The notes under the pieces were generated by a model. The model was not told where the DNA came from and made no database searches. It worked only from the letters and a program-made list of their open reading frames with translations. A stretch of 64,000 nt of DNA from Histophilus somni (lineage in GTDB: Bacteria > Pseudomonadota > Gammaproteobacteria > Enterobacterales > Pasteurellaceae): contig NZ_JACHGQ010000006.1 in NCBI RefSeq assembly GCF_014202395.1, forward strand, positions 1 through 64,000, read 5' to 3'. Of the stretch, positions 25,256 to 34,614 are shown one piece after another (the first letter of the stretch is position 1; every line of letters begins with the position of its first letter). A program made the position numbers and the translations under genes.

Positions 25256-27621
25256 GTTGCTTTCCTGTTGTTTGGTTTTTTAATATAGATTTCTCGGAAA
25301 TGATAATGAGTAATGCTTAAATTTATAAAATCGAGTCTTAATCCGTCTTTGCTGATATTTACATGTGTACTATTATAATTTGAATCTCTATCTCTTCTAC
25401 TTTCTTTAAAGATTCCGGGTAAATTGATTTTCAAATTGCTAATCTCTGGAATAGATAAACGAAAATCAGTTAAATTTACTACATCAAATGTAATAACTTC
25501 TATTTTTTTATCATGATAAAAATCTCTATTTTGTCGGTAAATAAATGCGAAAACAGTCGTTCCAAAACAAGGTTCACTCAATGTTACAGAAATAGAACTA
25601 TCTCTATACCCCAAACCTGTACTCCCCTCCCAAACCTTAACAAGGGAATAATCTGATTTTCCCATCTCCTCTTGTATAGCGTGCATAATCTCTTCTTTCT
25701 GCACTGTAATGGATTGTATTTTTTCCTCGGCTTGCTGTTTAAAATCCTGCATTTCTTGAACGATAGCAGAGGCGTCCAAAACACCTTGATTTTCCACCGC
25801 ACCGAATGCTTTAATCCAAAATACCACCTCATCAAAACTGCTTTTCGCCTTGATACACAGTTTTAAAACAAGAGATTTCGGGCGAGTAACGCCGACAAAA
25901 TGACCGTTGCCATTACTTTCATTTTTAATAGGGTCATTCAGGTCGGTATTTTTGTCCGTTCCTACCGACCACGAAAGCCCGGCGTTATATTGTTTTTTGG
26001 TTTCAGGTTGTCCGCCGTCCGGAGAATGTTCGTTATTGACAGCGGTTCTTCCGTTTCCAATGTCCTCTGTCAGCAACGGATCGAAGCCTACTTGGTCAAC
26101 GGTTTCTTGGTAAGTGTTTTTAATAGCTTTCACATAAGGCGAAAATGCCCCGTTTCCGTCTGTCGAATCCGCACCGATTAAGGAACCGAGTTGTGTCATT
26201 CCTACTTTCAACTCACCATGAGCATTACGCAAAAAACGGTCTTCCGCTTTAGGAACGTTGTCTATACTGGTATATTTTTCAATCAAATACTGATACAACT
26301 CAGGGTAAGTATCTTCTTTTACCTTTTCCTTGATTTCATCAAACGCAATCCAGCCCTCAGGAATCTCATCTGTCGCAAAATACGCCGTCATACCGACATC
26401 TGAGCGAGTTAAATTGGGTAATCTTTTTTTATTACCTTCACCCCGAGTTTTTTCGCTTAAAGTGCGGTATAAATCCGGGTAGGTGCGTTGGTCAATAGTC
26501 GTTCCATCGCATTTTAAAAAGCCGGTGGGATGTTCAATTTCTTTGGGAAACGCCACAATCGCCCCCAAAGGCACACCATCACCGCCGATATCTTTCCATT
26601 CCGTCCATTTTGAGCCGTTAAAAAACCGTGTTTTGACTTTTGTATCATTGGCTTTGCGTGCAATTTGTCGCACGGCGGTAGCTTGCCCACCGCTCACCAC
26701 TTCAACATGCCACTCTCCGTTGTTATCGGGCAAATTTTGACCGCTCGCAAAATAATAATGCCCATCGGTTTTGTAATTATCGACATCGTCCGAACCTGTT
26801 TTAACCTGAAAATCGGTAATGCCGTAGCCAGCTAATGTAGCTGCTGGGGATTGTTTTCTTTCAGCAAGTTTTCTTGCGTCTTCCGCTTTGTCGTAGGCAG
26901 TTTTAACCGCTTTTGATGTAGCGACAGTATCGGATGAGCTACTATCCGCTAAATCCGATTTTTGGTTTTTTGGGATATATTCCTCTATCTTTTGTGCTAA
27001 CTCTTTCCCCGCTTTAGCGGTTAAGGCGAGTGTTTCGCTGTCTGAGGTTGTCTCGTTGGTCAGTTGCACAATACCTTGTTGGCTTGTACTCGCTTTGGTT
27101 ATCTCGTGAGTATGACCGTCTTCATCAATTTTATTTTGACTGTTGCTATTAATGGTTTTGGGTTGTAGCTGTCCCGTTTTCGCAAAAATAACGTCATTAT
27201 CTATTTTTAATTCAAAGGCGTCTGATGAAGATACCGCTAAAATTAAGCGGATAATTTGGACTTTTCCGCTACCGCTTGATAATTGAGGTTTAAAACTTTC
27301 AGGGCAATTGGCATAAGCAACCAATTTATCGTTATTGTCGAATAAGCCAATTTCTCTAATCCAAAAACCGCCCTCTGTTTCAGGGATCAGTAATTCAAAG
27401 ATAACTTGCTGATGATTTCTTGGATCTACCGATATTGCACTTACATTATTGCTATAAACCTGTTTTGCTAATTTTGTTGCTTCACGTGTCGGCGTTACCG
27501 CTTGTCCGTTGCCGTCGCCGATTGCCATTTTTAAGAGTTGTAAGGGTTTTTTGTTGGCAATGGCTGAGGTAATGAGCTGTTCCCCATGTTGGGTTAATAC
27601 GGAATAATAGGTTTTTGTCAT
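25252..27621 (-). CDS. Phage tail fibre protein H
   Basis: 789 residues. The N-terminus (1-150, TKTYYSVLTQHGEQLITSAI; GGFWIREIGLF) is the phage_fibre/DUF3751 baseplate-attachment domain. The middle has TSQQGIVQLTN-type repeats and a tail-collar domain (VPLGAIVAFPKE ... GFLKCDGT). The C-terminal 250 residues are variable in character and are probably receptor binding. It determines host range. Confidence 0.88.
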   Translation of the reverse strand: MTKTYYSVLTQHGEQLITSAIANKKPLQLLKMAIGDGNGQAVTPTREATKLAKQVYSNNVSAISVDPRNHQQVIFELLIPETEGGFWIREIGLFDNNDKLVAYANCPESFKPQLSSGSGKVQIIRLILAVSSSDAFELKIDNDVIFAKTGQLQPKTINSNSQNKIDEDGHTHEITKASTSQQGIVQLTNETTSDSETLALTAKAGKELAQKIEEYIPKNQKSDLADSSSSDTVATSKAVKTAYDKAEDARKLAERKQSPAATLAGYGITDFQVKTGSDDVDNYKTDGHYYFASGQNLPDNNGEWHVEVVSGGQATAVRQIARKANDTKVKTRFFNGSKWTEWKDIGGDGVPLGAIVAFPKEIEHPTGFLKCDGTTIDQRTYPDLYRTLSEKTRGEGNKKRLPNLTRSDVGMTAYFATDEIPEGWIAFDEIKEKVKEDTYPELYQYLIEKYTSIDNVPKAEDRFLRNAHGELKVGMTQLGSLIGADSTDGNGAFSPYVKAIKNTYQETVDQVGFDPLLTEDIGNGRTAVNNEHSPDGGQPETKKQYNAGLSWSVGTDKNTDLNDPIKNESNGNGHFVGVTRPKSLVLKLCIKAKSSFDEVVFWIKAFGAVENQGVLDASAIVQEMQDFKQQAEEKIQSITVQKEEIMHAIQEEMGKSDYSLVKVWEGSTGLGYRDSSISVTLSEPCFGTTVFAFIYRQNRDFYHDKKIEVITFDVVNLTDFRLSIPEISNLKINLPGIFKESRRDRDSNYNSTHVNISKDGLRLDFINLSITHYHFREIYIKKPNNRKAT

Positions 27622-27666
27622 TTCTTTTCCTTATTTGGTTTAATTGGGTTATTTAATTTAATCGGG

Positions 27667-28221
27667 TTATGGATAAACACTGATAATTTCGCCCATATAT
27701 TGACCAATAAAATGATGTAATGGACATTTAGGCGATATAGAAATAGCTAACTGTGTTAAATGTCTTGATACCGGCTTTGCATCATCAACGAGACGGACTA
27801 CTTCATTGTAGGTTTGTTCATTCAATCCGCTTTCAGCAACTTCAATCGTAATGCTGAATGTGCCTGGTGTGCCTTGTGGGTGCAGATCAAACCATTCTTT
27901 GACTTCCACCAAATAGCCGATAGGCTCAACCACTCGACGAATAGCACTAATCGTACCTTTGTATTTGTGGATTAAAAAAGCCTGTTGAATGGCAATACGT
28001 TTGACTTGTTCTGTCCAATGCTCATCCCATCTATCTACACTGAACGCCCACGCTAAATACGGCAACAGCTCAACGGGGCAACGCTGAGGATTGATTAAGT
28101 CTGCAATAATAATAGGATTGCGGACAGCAAACTGTAACACCTCTGACGCTTTACGCTCCAGCTCGCTACTGCCTAAAGGCAATAGTGCGGGGACGGTTGG
28201 GAACCTGTCATCAATAATCAT
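27667..28221 (-). CDS. Phage tail protein I (baseplate)
   Basis: 184 residues, P2 I family: LLPLGSSELERKASEVLQ, PYLAWAFSVDRWDEHW, and KYKGTISAIRRVVEPIGY. It is a baseplate wedge component overlapping J by 11 bp. Confidence 0.92.
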   Translation of the reverse strand: MIIDDRFPTVPALLPLGSSELERKASEVLQFAVRNPIIIADLINPQRCPVELLPYLAWAFSVDRWDEHWTEQVKRIAIQQAFLIHKYKGTISAIRRVVEPIGYLVEVKEWFDLHPQGTPGTFSITIEVAESGLNEQTYNEVVRLVDDAKPVSRHLTQLAISISPKCPLHHFIGQYMGEIISVYP

Positions 28222-29125
28222 CTGCTGTCACCAATTCAAGTGTAATTTTTTCACAAAAGCCGGCTTGATTATTCTGTAATACAATATCGGCTTGAGGTTG
28301 TAGTAATTCTACACGTTGCACCCCTTCAATATGCAAGGACGCATAAATACCGGATAAGGTAATATCTCGTCCTAATCGCTGTTTGTCTTCGGTGTATTTT
28401 TTGATTTTTTCCTGTGCCTGTTTGTTGATGGGTTCGTATTCCGGTCCTCTGTAGATGTGCAGTTTTGCATGAATTTGATACCGATGAATACTGGCACTTT
28501 GTACCGTTACTCTATCCGCTATTGGGCGGATATTTTCATCATTCAGTTTTTTGGTCACCGCATTTAAAACCGCCTCACCGGCTTGCCCGTCCCCTTTTTT
28601 GGCTAAAATAGTGACAGTCACATTCGCAGGTGAGGGCGATATCACAGAGACATCGGCAACCTCCGCATGTGCGGATAACGCATGGAATACATAAGCTGCA
28701 CGAGGTCCCGCCACAGACAACCCCTCAAACGCTAATTGGCAACGCAAACGTAAATCTGTGTCGCTTTCTCGTTTTTCTTCTATTGGCGGATTTACGCTAT
28801 AGTCCGCTTTTTGTATGATAAGACGCTGTACATTAAAATTAGCTGCTATCACATCAAGATCGCTCCCTGTTGCATAAGCTAACATTGTTGCTTTTGCTGC
28901 TTCGTTAATGCGTTTGCGTTCTAATAACTGCAAATAACAATTTTCTTGTAATAATTTGTTAATCGGTTCACTTTCTAATGCGAGTACGGTTTCCCAATAG
29001 GCTTGTTTTTCTTTAGGGTAGAGTGCTATAAATTGAGCTTTGCGTTGTTTTAATAACTGTTCAAAATCAAGGTGTTCTAATACCTTTGGGGCGTCTAATT
29101 TCGATAAATTAACTAATTCGCTCAT
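28211..29125 (-). CDS. Baseplate assembly protein J
   Basis: 304 residues, P2 J family: an N-terminal helical region and DADTDLRLR-like ESDTDLRLRCQLAFEGLSVA with AYVFHALSAHAEVADV. It forms the outer edge of the baseplate with W and I. It overlaps W by 17 bp. Confidence 0.92.
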   Translation of the reverse strand: MSELVNLSKLDAPKVLEHLDFEQLLKQRKAQFIALYPKEKQAYWETVLALESEPINKLLQENCYLQLLERKRINEAAKATMLAYATGSDLDVIAANFNVQRLIIQKADYSVNPPIEEKRESDTDLRLRCQLAFEGLSVAGPRAAYVFHALSAHAEVADVSVISPSPANVTVTILAKKGDGQAGEAVLNAVTKKLNDENIRPIADRVTVQSASIHRYQIHAKLHIYRGPEYEPINKQAQEKIKKYTEDKQRLGRDITLSGIYASLHIEGVQRVELLQPQADIVLQNNQAGFCEKITLELVTADDY

Positions 29126-29465
29126 GCCGTTTCCCTAATATGATTTGATTAAAATTTATTTTTTTGTTGTCTTTTTTGCGGATAAAGTCCATATTAGCGG
29201 TGATTTGTGCTTTCTCCGGCACGATATCCACTTTAAAACGTGTAATTTCAATTCTCGGCTCCCATTTTTTCAAGGCGATCACTGACGCCGTGGCAAGTTG
29301 TAACATCAGGGCTTTTGTGATGGGACGGTCGATCAGCTCAAAAATATAACTGCCATACTCTCGGCGTTGTATTCTCGTCCCAATCGGCGTTAATAAAATA
29401 TCCGTGATAGATTGTTTTAAATGGGCGTTTTCGTTTTCGCAATATCTGCCTGTGTGTTTATCCAT
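29109..29465 (-). CDS. Baseplate protein W (gp25-like lysozyme fold)
   Basis: 118 residues, GPW/gp25 family: SITDILLTPIGTRIQRREYG and IFELIDRPIT. It overlaps V by 1 bp and J by 17 bp in the compact V-W-J-I order of P2. Confidence 0.92.
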   Translation of the reverse strand: MDKHTGRYCENENAHLKQSITDILLTPIGTRIQRREYGSYIFELIDRPITKALMLQLATASVIALKKWEPRIEITRFKVDIVPEKAQITANMDFIRKKDNKKINFNQIILGKRHERIS

Positions 29466-30091
29466 TAGTTAGGCACTCCTGTCGTTCCGCCACTGTCTCC
29501 TGCGTGTGTATGCGTTTGTAGCGATACACCGCCGGCGGTAACATCGCCTTGTGCGTTAATATTGCCTTTAACACGTATTGACCCTTGTACATCACTTGAG
29601 CCTTGCACACTGCTTGACCCTTTGATATTGACGTTACCGTCTATATGCATATCTTGCGTACAATGCACTAAGGGCGTGTTAAGCGTTACGCTGACATTAG
29701 CGTCAATAAGTGCGGTTTTAATACCGCTTACTTTTAATTCACTTGTTGCTTGGTTGTATTGGATAATGGCATTATCCGCAAATTGAATTACATGCTCATC
29801 AGGCGAATTGCTCGGGGTGTTAAATTCCAACGTGTAGAGGGCACTCAAAATAAAACCGCTGTTTATTTCACCCGCAGGGGAAATAAGAATACATTGTTCA
29901 CCCGGTGTAATCGGCGACCAAATTTTGGTTGTACCGGCACGTGAAGCACACCACGGCAACCAATCCGTTAAGATATTACCTGTTTGTACTTTGGCACGGC
30001 GTTTTTCGTGGTTCACTTCTGCCACGACACCATACCGCACAATATTTTCTAATTTTCGGTTAAATTCTGCTTGCATTGCACATTCGCACAT
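29465..30091 (-). CDS. Baseplate spike protein V
   Basis: 208 residues, P2 V family: an OB-fold N-terminus (RYGVVAEVNHEKRRAKVQTG) and a C-terminal beta-helical tip with repeated GNVNIKGSSSVQGSSDVQGS, ending in a His-rich THTHAGDSGGTTG segment that is a likely iron-binding tip. Met at 30076 is an alternative start. An uptake-signal core lies inside near 29710. Confidence 0.9.
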   Translation of the reverse strand: MCECAMQAEFNRKLENIVRYGVVAEVNHEKRRAKVQTGNILTDWLPWCASRAGTTKIWSPITPGEQCILISPAGEINSGFILSALYTLEFNTPSNSPDEHVIQFADNAIIQYNQATSELKVSGIKTALIDANVSVTLNTPLVHCTQDMHIDGNVNIKGSSSVQGSSDVQGSIRVKGNINAQGDVTAGGVSLQTHTHAGDSGGTTGVPN

Positions 30092-30183
30092 TCTTAAATA
30101 AAGTGCATTTTGAGAAATTTAACCGTGTTTGAGTAGTATGCCGGGTTGTTAAGCCGGAAATAACAAAAAATAAAATACATTAA

Positions 30184-30240
30184 AGGGCGGATATAATCCG
30201 CCCCTACAGTAGGGGCGAATCACATTCGCCAATCACATTC
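30184..30240. repeat. REP-like palindromic element, copy 3
   Basis: GGGCGGATATAATCCGCCC is followed by CTACAGTAG and GGGCGAATCACATTCGCC, then a second degenerate CACATTCACC. It lies in the 263-bp spacer between V and a small unknown gene. Bases 30241-30354 hold nothing I recognise. Confidence 0.75.
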
Positions 30241-30354
30241 ACCAAACAAAAGTAAGTTGATTAATTGTTATTTTAATCGTTGCAATAATGGATTAGGTAT
30301 ATCATTTTCTTTGGGAAAGGGTTGGTGTTGCGGTGAATAAGCTAATATAAAAAT

Positions 30355-30591
30355 TTACGCTAATATCGCTTTTTTGAATTCATCAAAATTATGCTCAGCA
30401 TTAAATCTATAACCGACACTTTTTTTCCCTTGATAAATTCGAGCAGAAATCACTTCATCCGATATAGCTTTATATTTTGCACTTTTAACAATTTGAGAGA
30501 ATGTAATCATTTTTTCGTTAAGGTTGTCCAACTCTTTCGTCTTACGCTCAATAAGTTTGCGTGAGCTTTCTTTTGCCTGCGTTAAGCTCAT
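30355..30591 (-). CDS. Small phage protein, unknown
   Basis: 78 residues from MSLTQAKESSRKLIERKTKE; an open frame extends further upstream but only through the REP-like element, so I reject the longer start. It is helical in the first half, ending EHNFDEFKKAILA. It lies between two REP-like copies. No family recognised. Confidence 0.5.
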   Translation of the reverse strand: MSLTQAKESSRKLIERKTKELDNLNEKMITFSQIVKSAKYKAISDEVISARIYQGKKSVGYRFNAEHNFDEFKKAILA

Positions 30592-30630
30592 GCCTAGCCC
30601 TGCATCTAATTTATTAGGTAGACAAATATT

Positions 30631-30680
30631 AAAGGGCGGATATAATCCGCCCCTACAGTAGGGGCGAATCACATTCGCCC
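30631..30680. repeat. REP-like palindromic element, copy 4
   Basis: GGGCGGATATAATCCGCCC, CTACAGTAG and GGGCGAATCACATTCGCCC, almost identical to copy 3 only 450 bp away. The pair flanks the 78-residue gene like a cassette. Confidence 0.78.
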
Positions 30681-30710
30681 CAAACATTAACCCGAAACAT
30701 TCGCCCCCAA

Positions 30711-33161
30711 TTAATCTCTGTCTCGTAATGCGGATCTCAAGCGTGCTTGTTTTTGTTGTTCTATTTTAACTAGGGCTTTCTCCACTTCTCTTGCAATCTC
30801 TTCCGCACGTTGTCCCGCCGTGGCATGAATATTGATTGTCACTTGCATAGGTTGAGGTGTTTCTTGCAGGTGATGTGTTGTTGGACTTAAGGGCGGTCGA
30901 TTATCCATAACAAAAGGCTGTGCCGTGGCAACGCTTAATCCCATTCCTGCAGTCAACATGGCTTTTTTGCCGTAGTTGAGGGCATTGAGCAACGGTACGC
31001 CAAGGCGTGATGTTGCCTCTTTGGTCATAATATATTCCCCGCCGTGAAACACGCCCATTGGCTGATATTTTCCGCCGTTTCCGGCATATCCGCCTGACCA
31101 TTTATTCACCGGCGGAACGTGATTGGTTGTTGTTTGTGTGGTGAAGGTGGCTTTTGTGTCGGTGTCTATGCCGATTTTTTCTTTAAACCACCCCCATACT
31201 GACGAACCTACATTGCTAATAGTGTCTTTTACTTTGCCGAGGGCGTTTACTATGCCTGAACTTAATTTTTCCATCAGCAAGCTACCAACATCAGAGAAAT
31301 TGGCGGGCAGTTCAACACCAAAATAATTTAACACGGCGGAAAAAGCTTTGTAGAATAATCCGACAGGCGACCAATCTATAATCAACTTGCTCACGCCGCC
31401 AATTCCGCCGTTAAAGGCTTCTTTGATGTGTTCCCAAATGCCTCCCAAAAACTGAAAAATACCGTTCCATACGTGGAAAACAATATTTTTTATACTTTCC
31501 CATACCTCGCTACAAGCCGTTTTTAGCCATTGCCAGCCTGCAACAAGTGCAGCAATGACTTTATCCCAGTTTTTCCAAAGTAAATAGCCGGCTGCGATAA
31601 TGAGCATGATTGCAGCAATAATAGGGTTGGTCAACATCATTTTTCCAGTGGCAAAAATTGCTATACCAATCGCTTTGATAAGAGGTAAAAATAAAGCTAA
31701 TGAAAATAAGACGGGACCTAAGGCGACTAATAGACTGCCTAATACCGCTGACCATTTTATGGTTTGTGCAATGATGCCTTTATTTTCTCGTGTAAATGTA
31801 GCGACTGTTTTTATGCCGGAAAATAGCATTTCTCCAAACGCCCATAATCCTTGTGCAACTTCTTGAATAACGGTGCCTATATCTTCCGCCCACTTTTTTA
31901 ATTCGCCGTTTGCTTGCATGTTGTCCAGTGTGTCTAATATGCCTTGTAATTTGTTTTTAATCCAATCAAACGCCCCCGAACTCATGATGTCTACTTGCAG
32001 AGTTGTCCAATGGTCTTCTATTTTCGACCAAATCCCCATTAAGGTTTTGGCTTGTTTTTCCATTGCACCGGCGTATTTATCATTAAATATTTTGCTGAGT
32101 GTTTTTTCTATTTGTTGACGATTATTTTTATTCACCCGTGCGATTTGTTGCTTACCATTTTTGTCGGTGTATTCATATTCAATAATATTTTTTCCAACTG
32201 CCCGCCCTTTAATGCCAAACTCTTTTAATCGTTCATTTTCACCTGTGACGGCATCAGCAATCGCTTCTACCGCTTGCATGACAGGTTTTCCCATTGCAGC
32301 GGATGTATCCCCTAATGTTTTGAGTAAACCGTTGGTAGGATCCATGCCATAAGCACGCAATCTGACAAACGCTTCCATGGCTTCATCAAGATTGCTCGGG
32401 GTGTCAACTGCAAATTTTTTCACCCATTCTAAACTCTCTTTTGCTTTTTCTGAGCTTCCTTCCGTCACCTCTAAAATTGATTGAAATTGTTCAAATTTCC
32501 CCGCTGTTTTTGCCATGCCTATAACGCCTTCTCCCATTTTTACAGTGGGATTTAATATTAATCTTCCTACTGTTTTTGTGGCAACGCCTGTTAATGCGAT
32601 ATTTCCGCCTAATTCAACGGATTTATTGAACTGTTTTTTTAAATTTGAAACTTTATTTTGAATATTTTGTAGACTTTTCAATTTATTCTTTTGTGTTTCA
32701 ATAGACTGATTTGTTTTTTTAATGGCGTCGTTTAAGCGTATTTCTTCCGTTTTTAATTTACTTGTATTAATGCCCGCACTTTTTAATGCGTTTCTTTCAA
32801 GATGTAATACTTTTCTTTTTTTCTCTAATGTGTCTCTTAAGCGTGCTGCACTCTCTTTAGCCTTTGAAAATTTTCTTTTCATTTCTTCTGTAGGCGTTTT
32901 AATTTTTTTCATTTCTTCCGCTAAAATGCTTACTTTTTCCCTCGCTTTGACTAAGTCATTTTGAGAGGCTTTTAATTCTGAATTTAATTTATTGAAGCCG
33001 TCTATTTTTTTTAATTGTTCTTTCATTTTCTTAATTTCTACACTACTTCCCTGAATTTGTTTTGCTAAACGTTGGGAACCTTGGCAAATGGCTTTTATTG
33101 GGGTGCTTAATTTGTCCATTGCACTAAATGTAACTTGTAATGTTAAATTTTTATTGCTCAT
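30711..33161 (-). CDS. Tail tape measure protein T
   Basis: 816 residues from MSNKNLTLQV (ATG 33161, AGG upstream); an upstream in-frame Met would add 20 residues of doubtful reality. It has a long coiled coil (20-200), a conserved block FEQFQSILEVTEGSSEKAKE with DEAMEAFVRLRAYGMDPTNG (about 220-280), hydrophobic segments (about 480-550) and a C-terminal region with GEYIMTKEA. Its length sets tail length. In P2, T lies between E and U; here it lies between S and V, as a rearrangement or a family trait. Confidence 0.9.
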   Translation of the reverse strand: MSNKNLTLQVTFSAMDKLSTPIKAICQGSQRLAKQIQGSSVEIKKMKEQLKKIDGFNKLNSELKASQNDLVKAREKVSILAEEMKKIKTPTEEMKRKFSKAKESAARLRDTLEKKRKVLHLERNALKSAGINTSKLKTEEIRLNDAIKKTNQSIETQKNKLKSLQNIQNKVSNLKKQFNKSVELGGNIALTGVATKTVGRLILNPTVKMGEGVIGMAKTAGKFEQFQSILEVTEGSSEKAKESLEWVKKFAVDTPSNLDEAMEAFVRLRAYGMDPTNGLLKTLGDTSAAMGKPVMQAVEAIADAVTGENERLKEFGIKGRAVGKNIIEYEYTDKNGKQQIARVNKNNRQQIEKTLSKIFNDKYAGAMEKQAKTLMGIWSKIEDHWTTLQVDIMSSGAFDWIKNKLQGILDTLDNMQANGELKKWAEDIGTVIQEVAQGLWAFGEMLFSGIKTVATFTRENKGIIAQTIKWSAVLGSLLVALGPVLFSLALFLPLIKAIGIAIFATGKMMLTNPIIAAIMLIIAAGYLLWKNWDKVIAALVAGWQWLKTACSEVWESIKNIVFHVWNGIFQFLGGIWEHIKEAFNGGIGGVSKLIIDWSPVGLFYKAFSAVLNYFGVELPANFSDVGSLLMEKLSSGIVNALGKVKDTISNVGSSVWGWFKEKIGIDTDTKATFTTQTTTNHVPPVNKWSGGYAGNGGKYQPMGVFHGGEYIMTKEATSRLGVPLLNALNYGKKAMLTAGMGLSVATAQPFVMDNRPPLSPTTHHLQETPQPMQVTINIHATAGQRAEEIAREVEKALVKIEQQKQARLRSALRDRD

Positions 33162-33237
33162 TTTTTTACCTATTGATTGACAATTTAAATGAAAATGAAT
33201 ATAAAAAGACAATAACGACAAAAACTACGGTGGTTCT

Positions 33238-33474
33238 ATGAAAATTAAATTGACTGTTAATGATTTTATTGACCTTATTTTTGTGTTAATTGTCTCGTGT
33301 CCTTACCTTATTTGTTATTTTTATTTTGATTTAAGCGTTGGGCTGACATTTATTTTTGGCAGTGTTGCTTTATTTTTTATTTTTGTGTTGTTTTATGGTT
33401 TTGATTTTGATACGTCCAATTGTGATAAAAATTGTTGCCACTGCAAAAATAAGAATTTAGATGATGACATCTAA
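33238..33474 (+). CDS. Small membrane protein, possible phage moron
   Basis: 78 residues with two predicted membrane helices (DLIFVLIVSCPYLICYFYF and SVGLTFIFGSVALFFIFVLF) and a Cys-rich tail (CDKNCCHCKNK). It is on the plus strand inside a minus-strand late operon, between T and S, ending in convergent overlap with S by 4 bp. A copy lies in the relic right of attR (43184-43408). Opposite orientation and membrane nature suggest lysogeny expression, for example superinfection exclusion, but no function is known. Confidence 0.65.
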   Translation: MKIKLTVNDFIDLIFVLIVSCPYLICYFYFDLSVGLTFIFGSVALFFIFVLFYGFDFDTSNCDKNCCHCKNKNLDDDI

Positions 33475-33932
33475 TCAATATTTTCACTCAATGCCTTAAT
33501 CACAAACGCTTCAATCATTTCTTTGTCCCGTTCCGTAAAGCCGAGCAATTCACGCTTGGCGTATTGTACTTTGTGTTCTTTGTGTCGTTCTACTCTTGCT
33601 CTTAATCCATATTGATGAATAGTGGCGATGTAGGCGGTATTTCCGCTAAACCCTAGTTCTATACCGTCTTTTTGGCGGCGTAGCTTCATGTGCCTTGCTT
33701 GGGTGATTTTTTTAAACATGGCTTGGGTTTTAATTCTGCCTTTTTTTGACCGCACTTTTTGCTTGCGTGGTTGATAGGCTGAACCGTCCGGATTTTGCTG
33801 TGCTTTAATTCGTTTGCGTTGACTGCGTGCGAGTTCTCGTCCGATTTGTTGGTAAAGCAGTCTTAGCCGTTTTGGTGAAACGTTTTTAAGCAGACGTTCA
33901 AAAGCGGTTTTTACCTGTAGCATTTCATCCAT
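33471..33932 (-). CDS. Tail completion protein S
   Basis: 153 residues, P2 S / phage virion morphogenesis family, very basic: RLRLLYQQIGRELARSQRKR and ISFNPRK-type KQKVRSKKGRIKTQAMFKKI. It seals the tail to the head. A truncated inverted copy exists at 42930-43187. Confidence 0.88.
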   Translation of the reverse strand: MDEMLQVKTAFERLLKNVSPKRLRLLYQQIGRELARSQRKRIKAQQNPDGSAYQPRKQKVRSKKGRIKTQAMFKKITQARHMKLRRQKDGIELGFSGNTAYIATIHQYGLRARVERHKEHKVQYAKRELLGFTERDKEMIEAFVIKALSENID

Positions 33933-33944
33933 GTTGTAGCTCTT

Positions 33945-34385
33945 TTATTTTTCTGTCTTTTTTTCTATGATTTCTTGGTATTTTTGTGAGCTTGGTTCAT
34001 CAAGATGTGTGATGATATTTTTTCCGTTCTCTTCTTTTACCGATATTCGTTCGGTGAGTTTTAGGAAGATGGATAGATCTATGCTGTCGTGGTTGTTGTG
34101 ATCGGCGATAAAGCGGAATCCGTCTTTTCTTTTGTCCGGATTATGGATTAAATCAGGTTGGTTTTCTCGGATAAAGTCCATAATCGGGGCAAAAATCATA
34201 TTGGGCGATCCGCTAAAATCACGTACGATAATATTTAAGGTGTATTGCAATTCATAGGAGGAAGATGTCGCACCGGCACTAACGACAACCCCTTCATCAA
34301 TGAATAATTCCAATTTATCAGGGTTGGTATTGAGGTCTTTTGAGGTGCTTTGTAACAAACTGCGGATAAGCTCTGCTTTTAACAT
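33945..34385 (-). CDS. Tail completion protein R
   Basis: 146 residues, P2 R family: MLKAELIRSLL, DKLELFIDEG and YTLNIIVRDFSG. It acts with S at the tail terminus. It starts 10 bp after the zinc-finger gene. Confidence 0.85.
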   Translation of the reverse strand: MLKAELIRSLLQSTSKDLNTNPDKLELFIDEGVVVSAGATSSSYELQYTLNIIVRDFSGSPNMIFAPIMDFIRENQPDLIHNPDKRKDGFRFIADHNNHDSIDLSIFLKLTERISVKEENGKNIITHLDEPSSQKYQEIIEKKTEK

Positions 34386-34395
34386 GTTCTCTTCC

Positions 34396-34614
34396 TTAAC
34401 TGATTCTATAAATACGTTGGTGTTTTTCGATAATGCGTTGACAATCTATACAACGACAATAGCCGTTCTGTTGGCGTATCTCCGGTATTTCTTCTTGGCA
34501 ATCTAGACAGTATTTCACTGTGCTTTTTTTCCGTGTTTTTTGTTGGTGTTTTTGGATGGCAAGTTGTTGCATTATTTCTGTGTATTCGTTGGCTCTGTCT
34601 ACGTGATCAGTCAT
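34396..34614 (-). CDS. DksA/TraR-family C4 zinc-finger protein
   Basis: 72 residues: an N-terminal helix then YCLDCQEEIPEIRQQNGYCRCIDCQ with Cys-x2-Cys ... Cys-x2-Cys. TraR-like small proteins bind RNA polymerase and mimic DksA/ppGpp. It overlaps the Rz1-like gene by 8 bp. Its presence among lysis and tail genes is common in P2-like phages. Confidence 0.85.
   Translation of the reverse strand: MTDHVDRANEYTEIMQQLAIQKHQQKTRKKSTVKYCLDCQEEIPEIRQQNGYCRCIDCQRIIEKHQRIYRIS

Noticed and set aside
30592-30687. N-terminal extension of the small gene at 30355
   Set aside because: The extension is translation of the REP-like repeat; Met at 30591 fits better.
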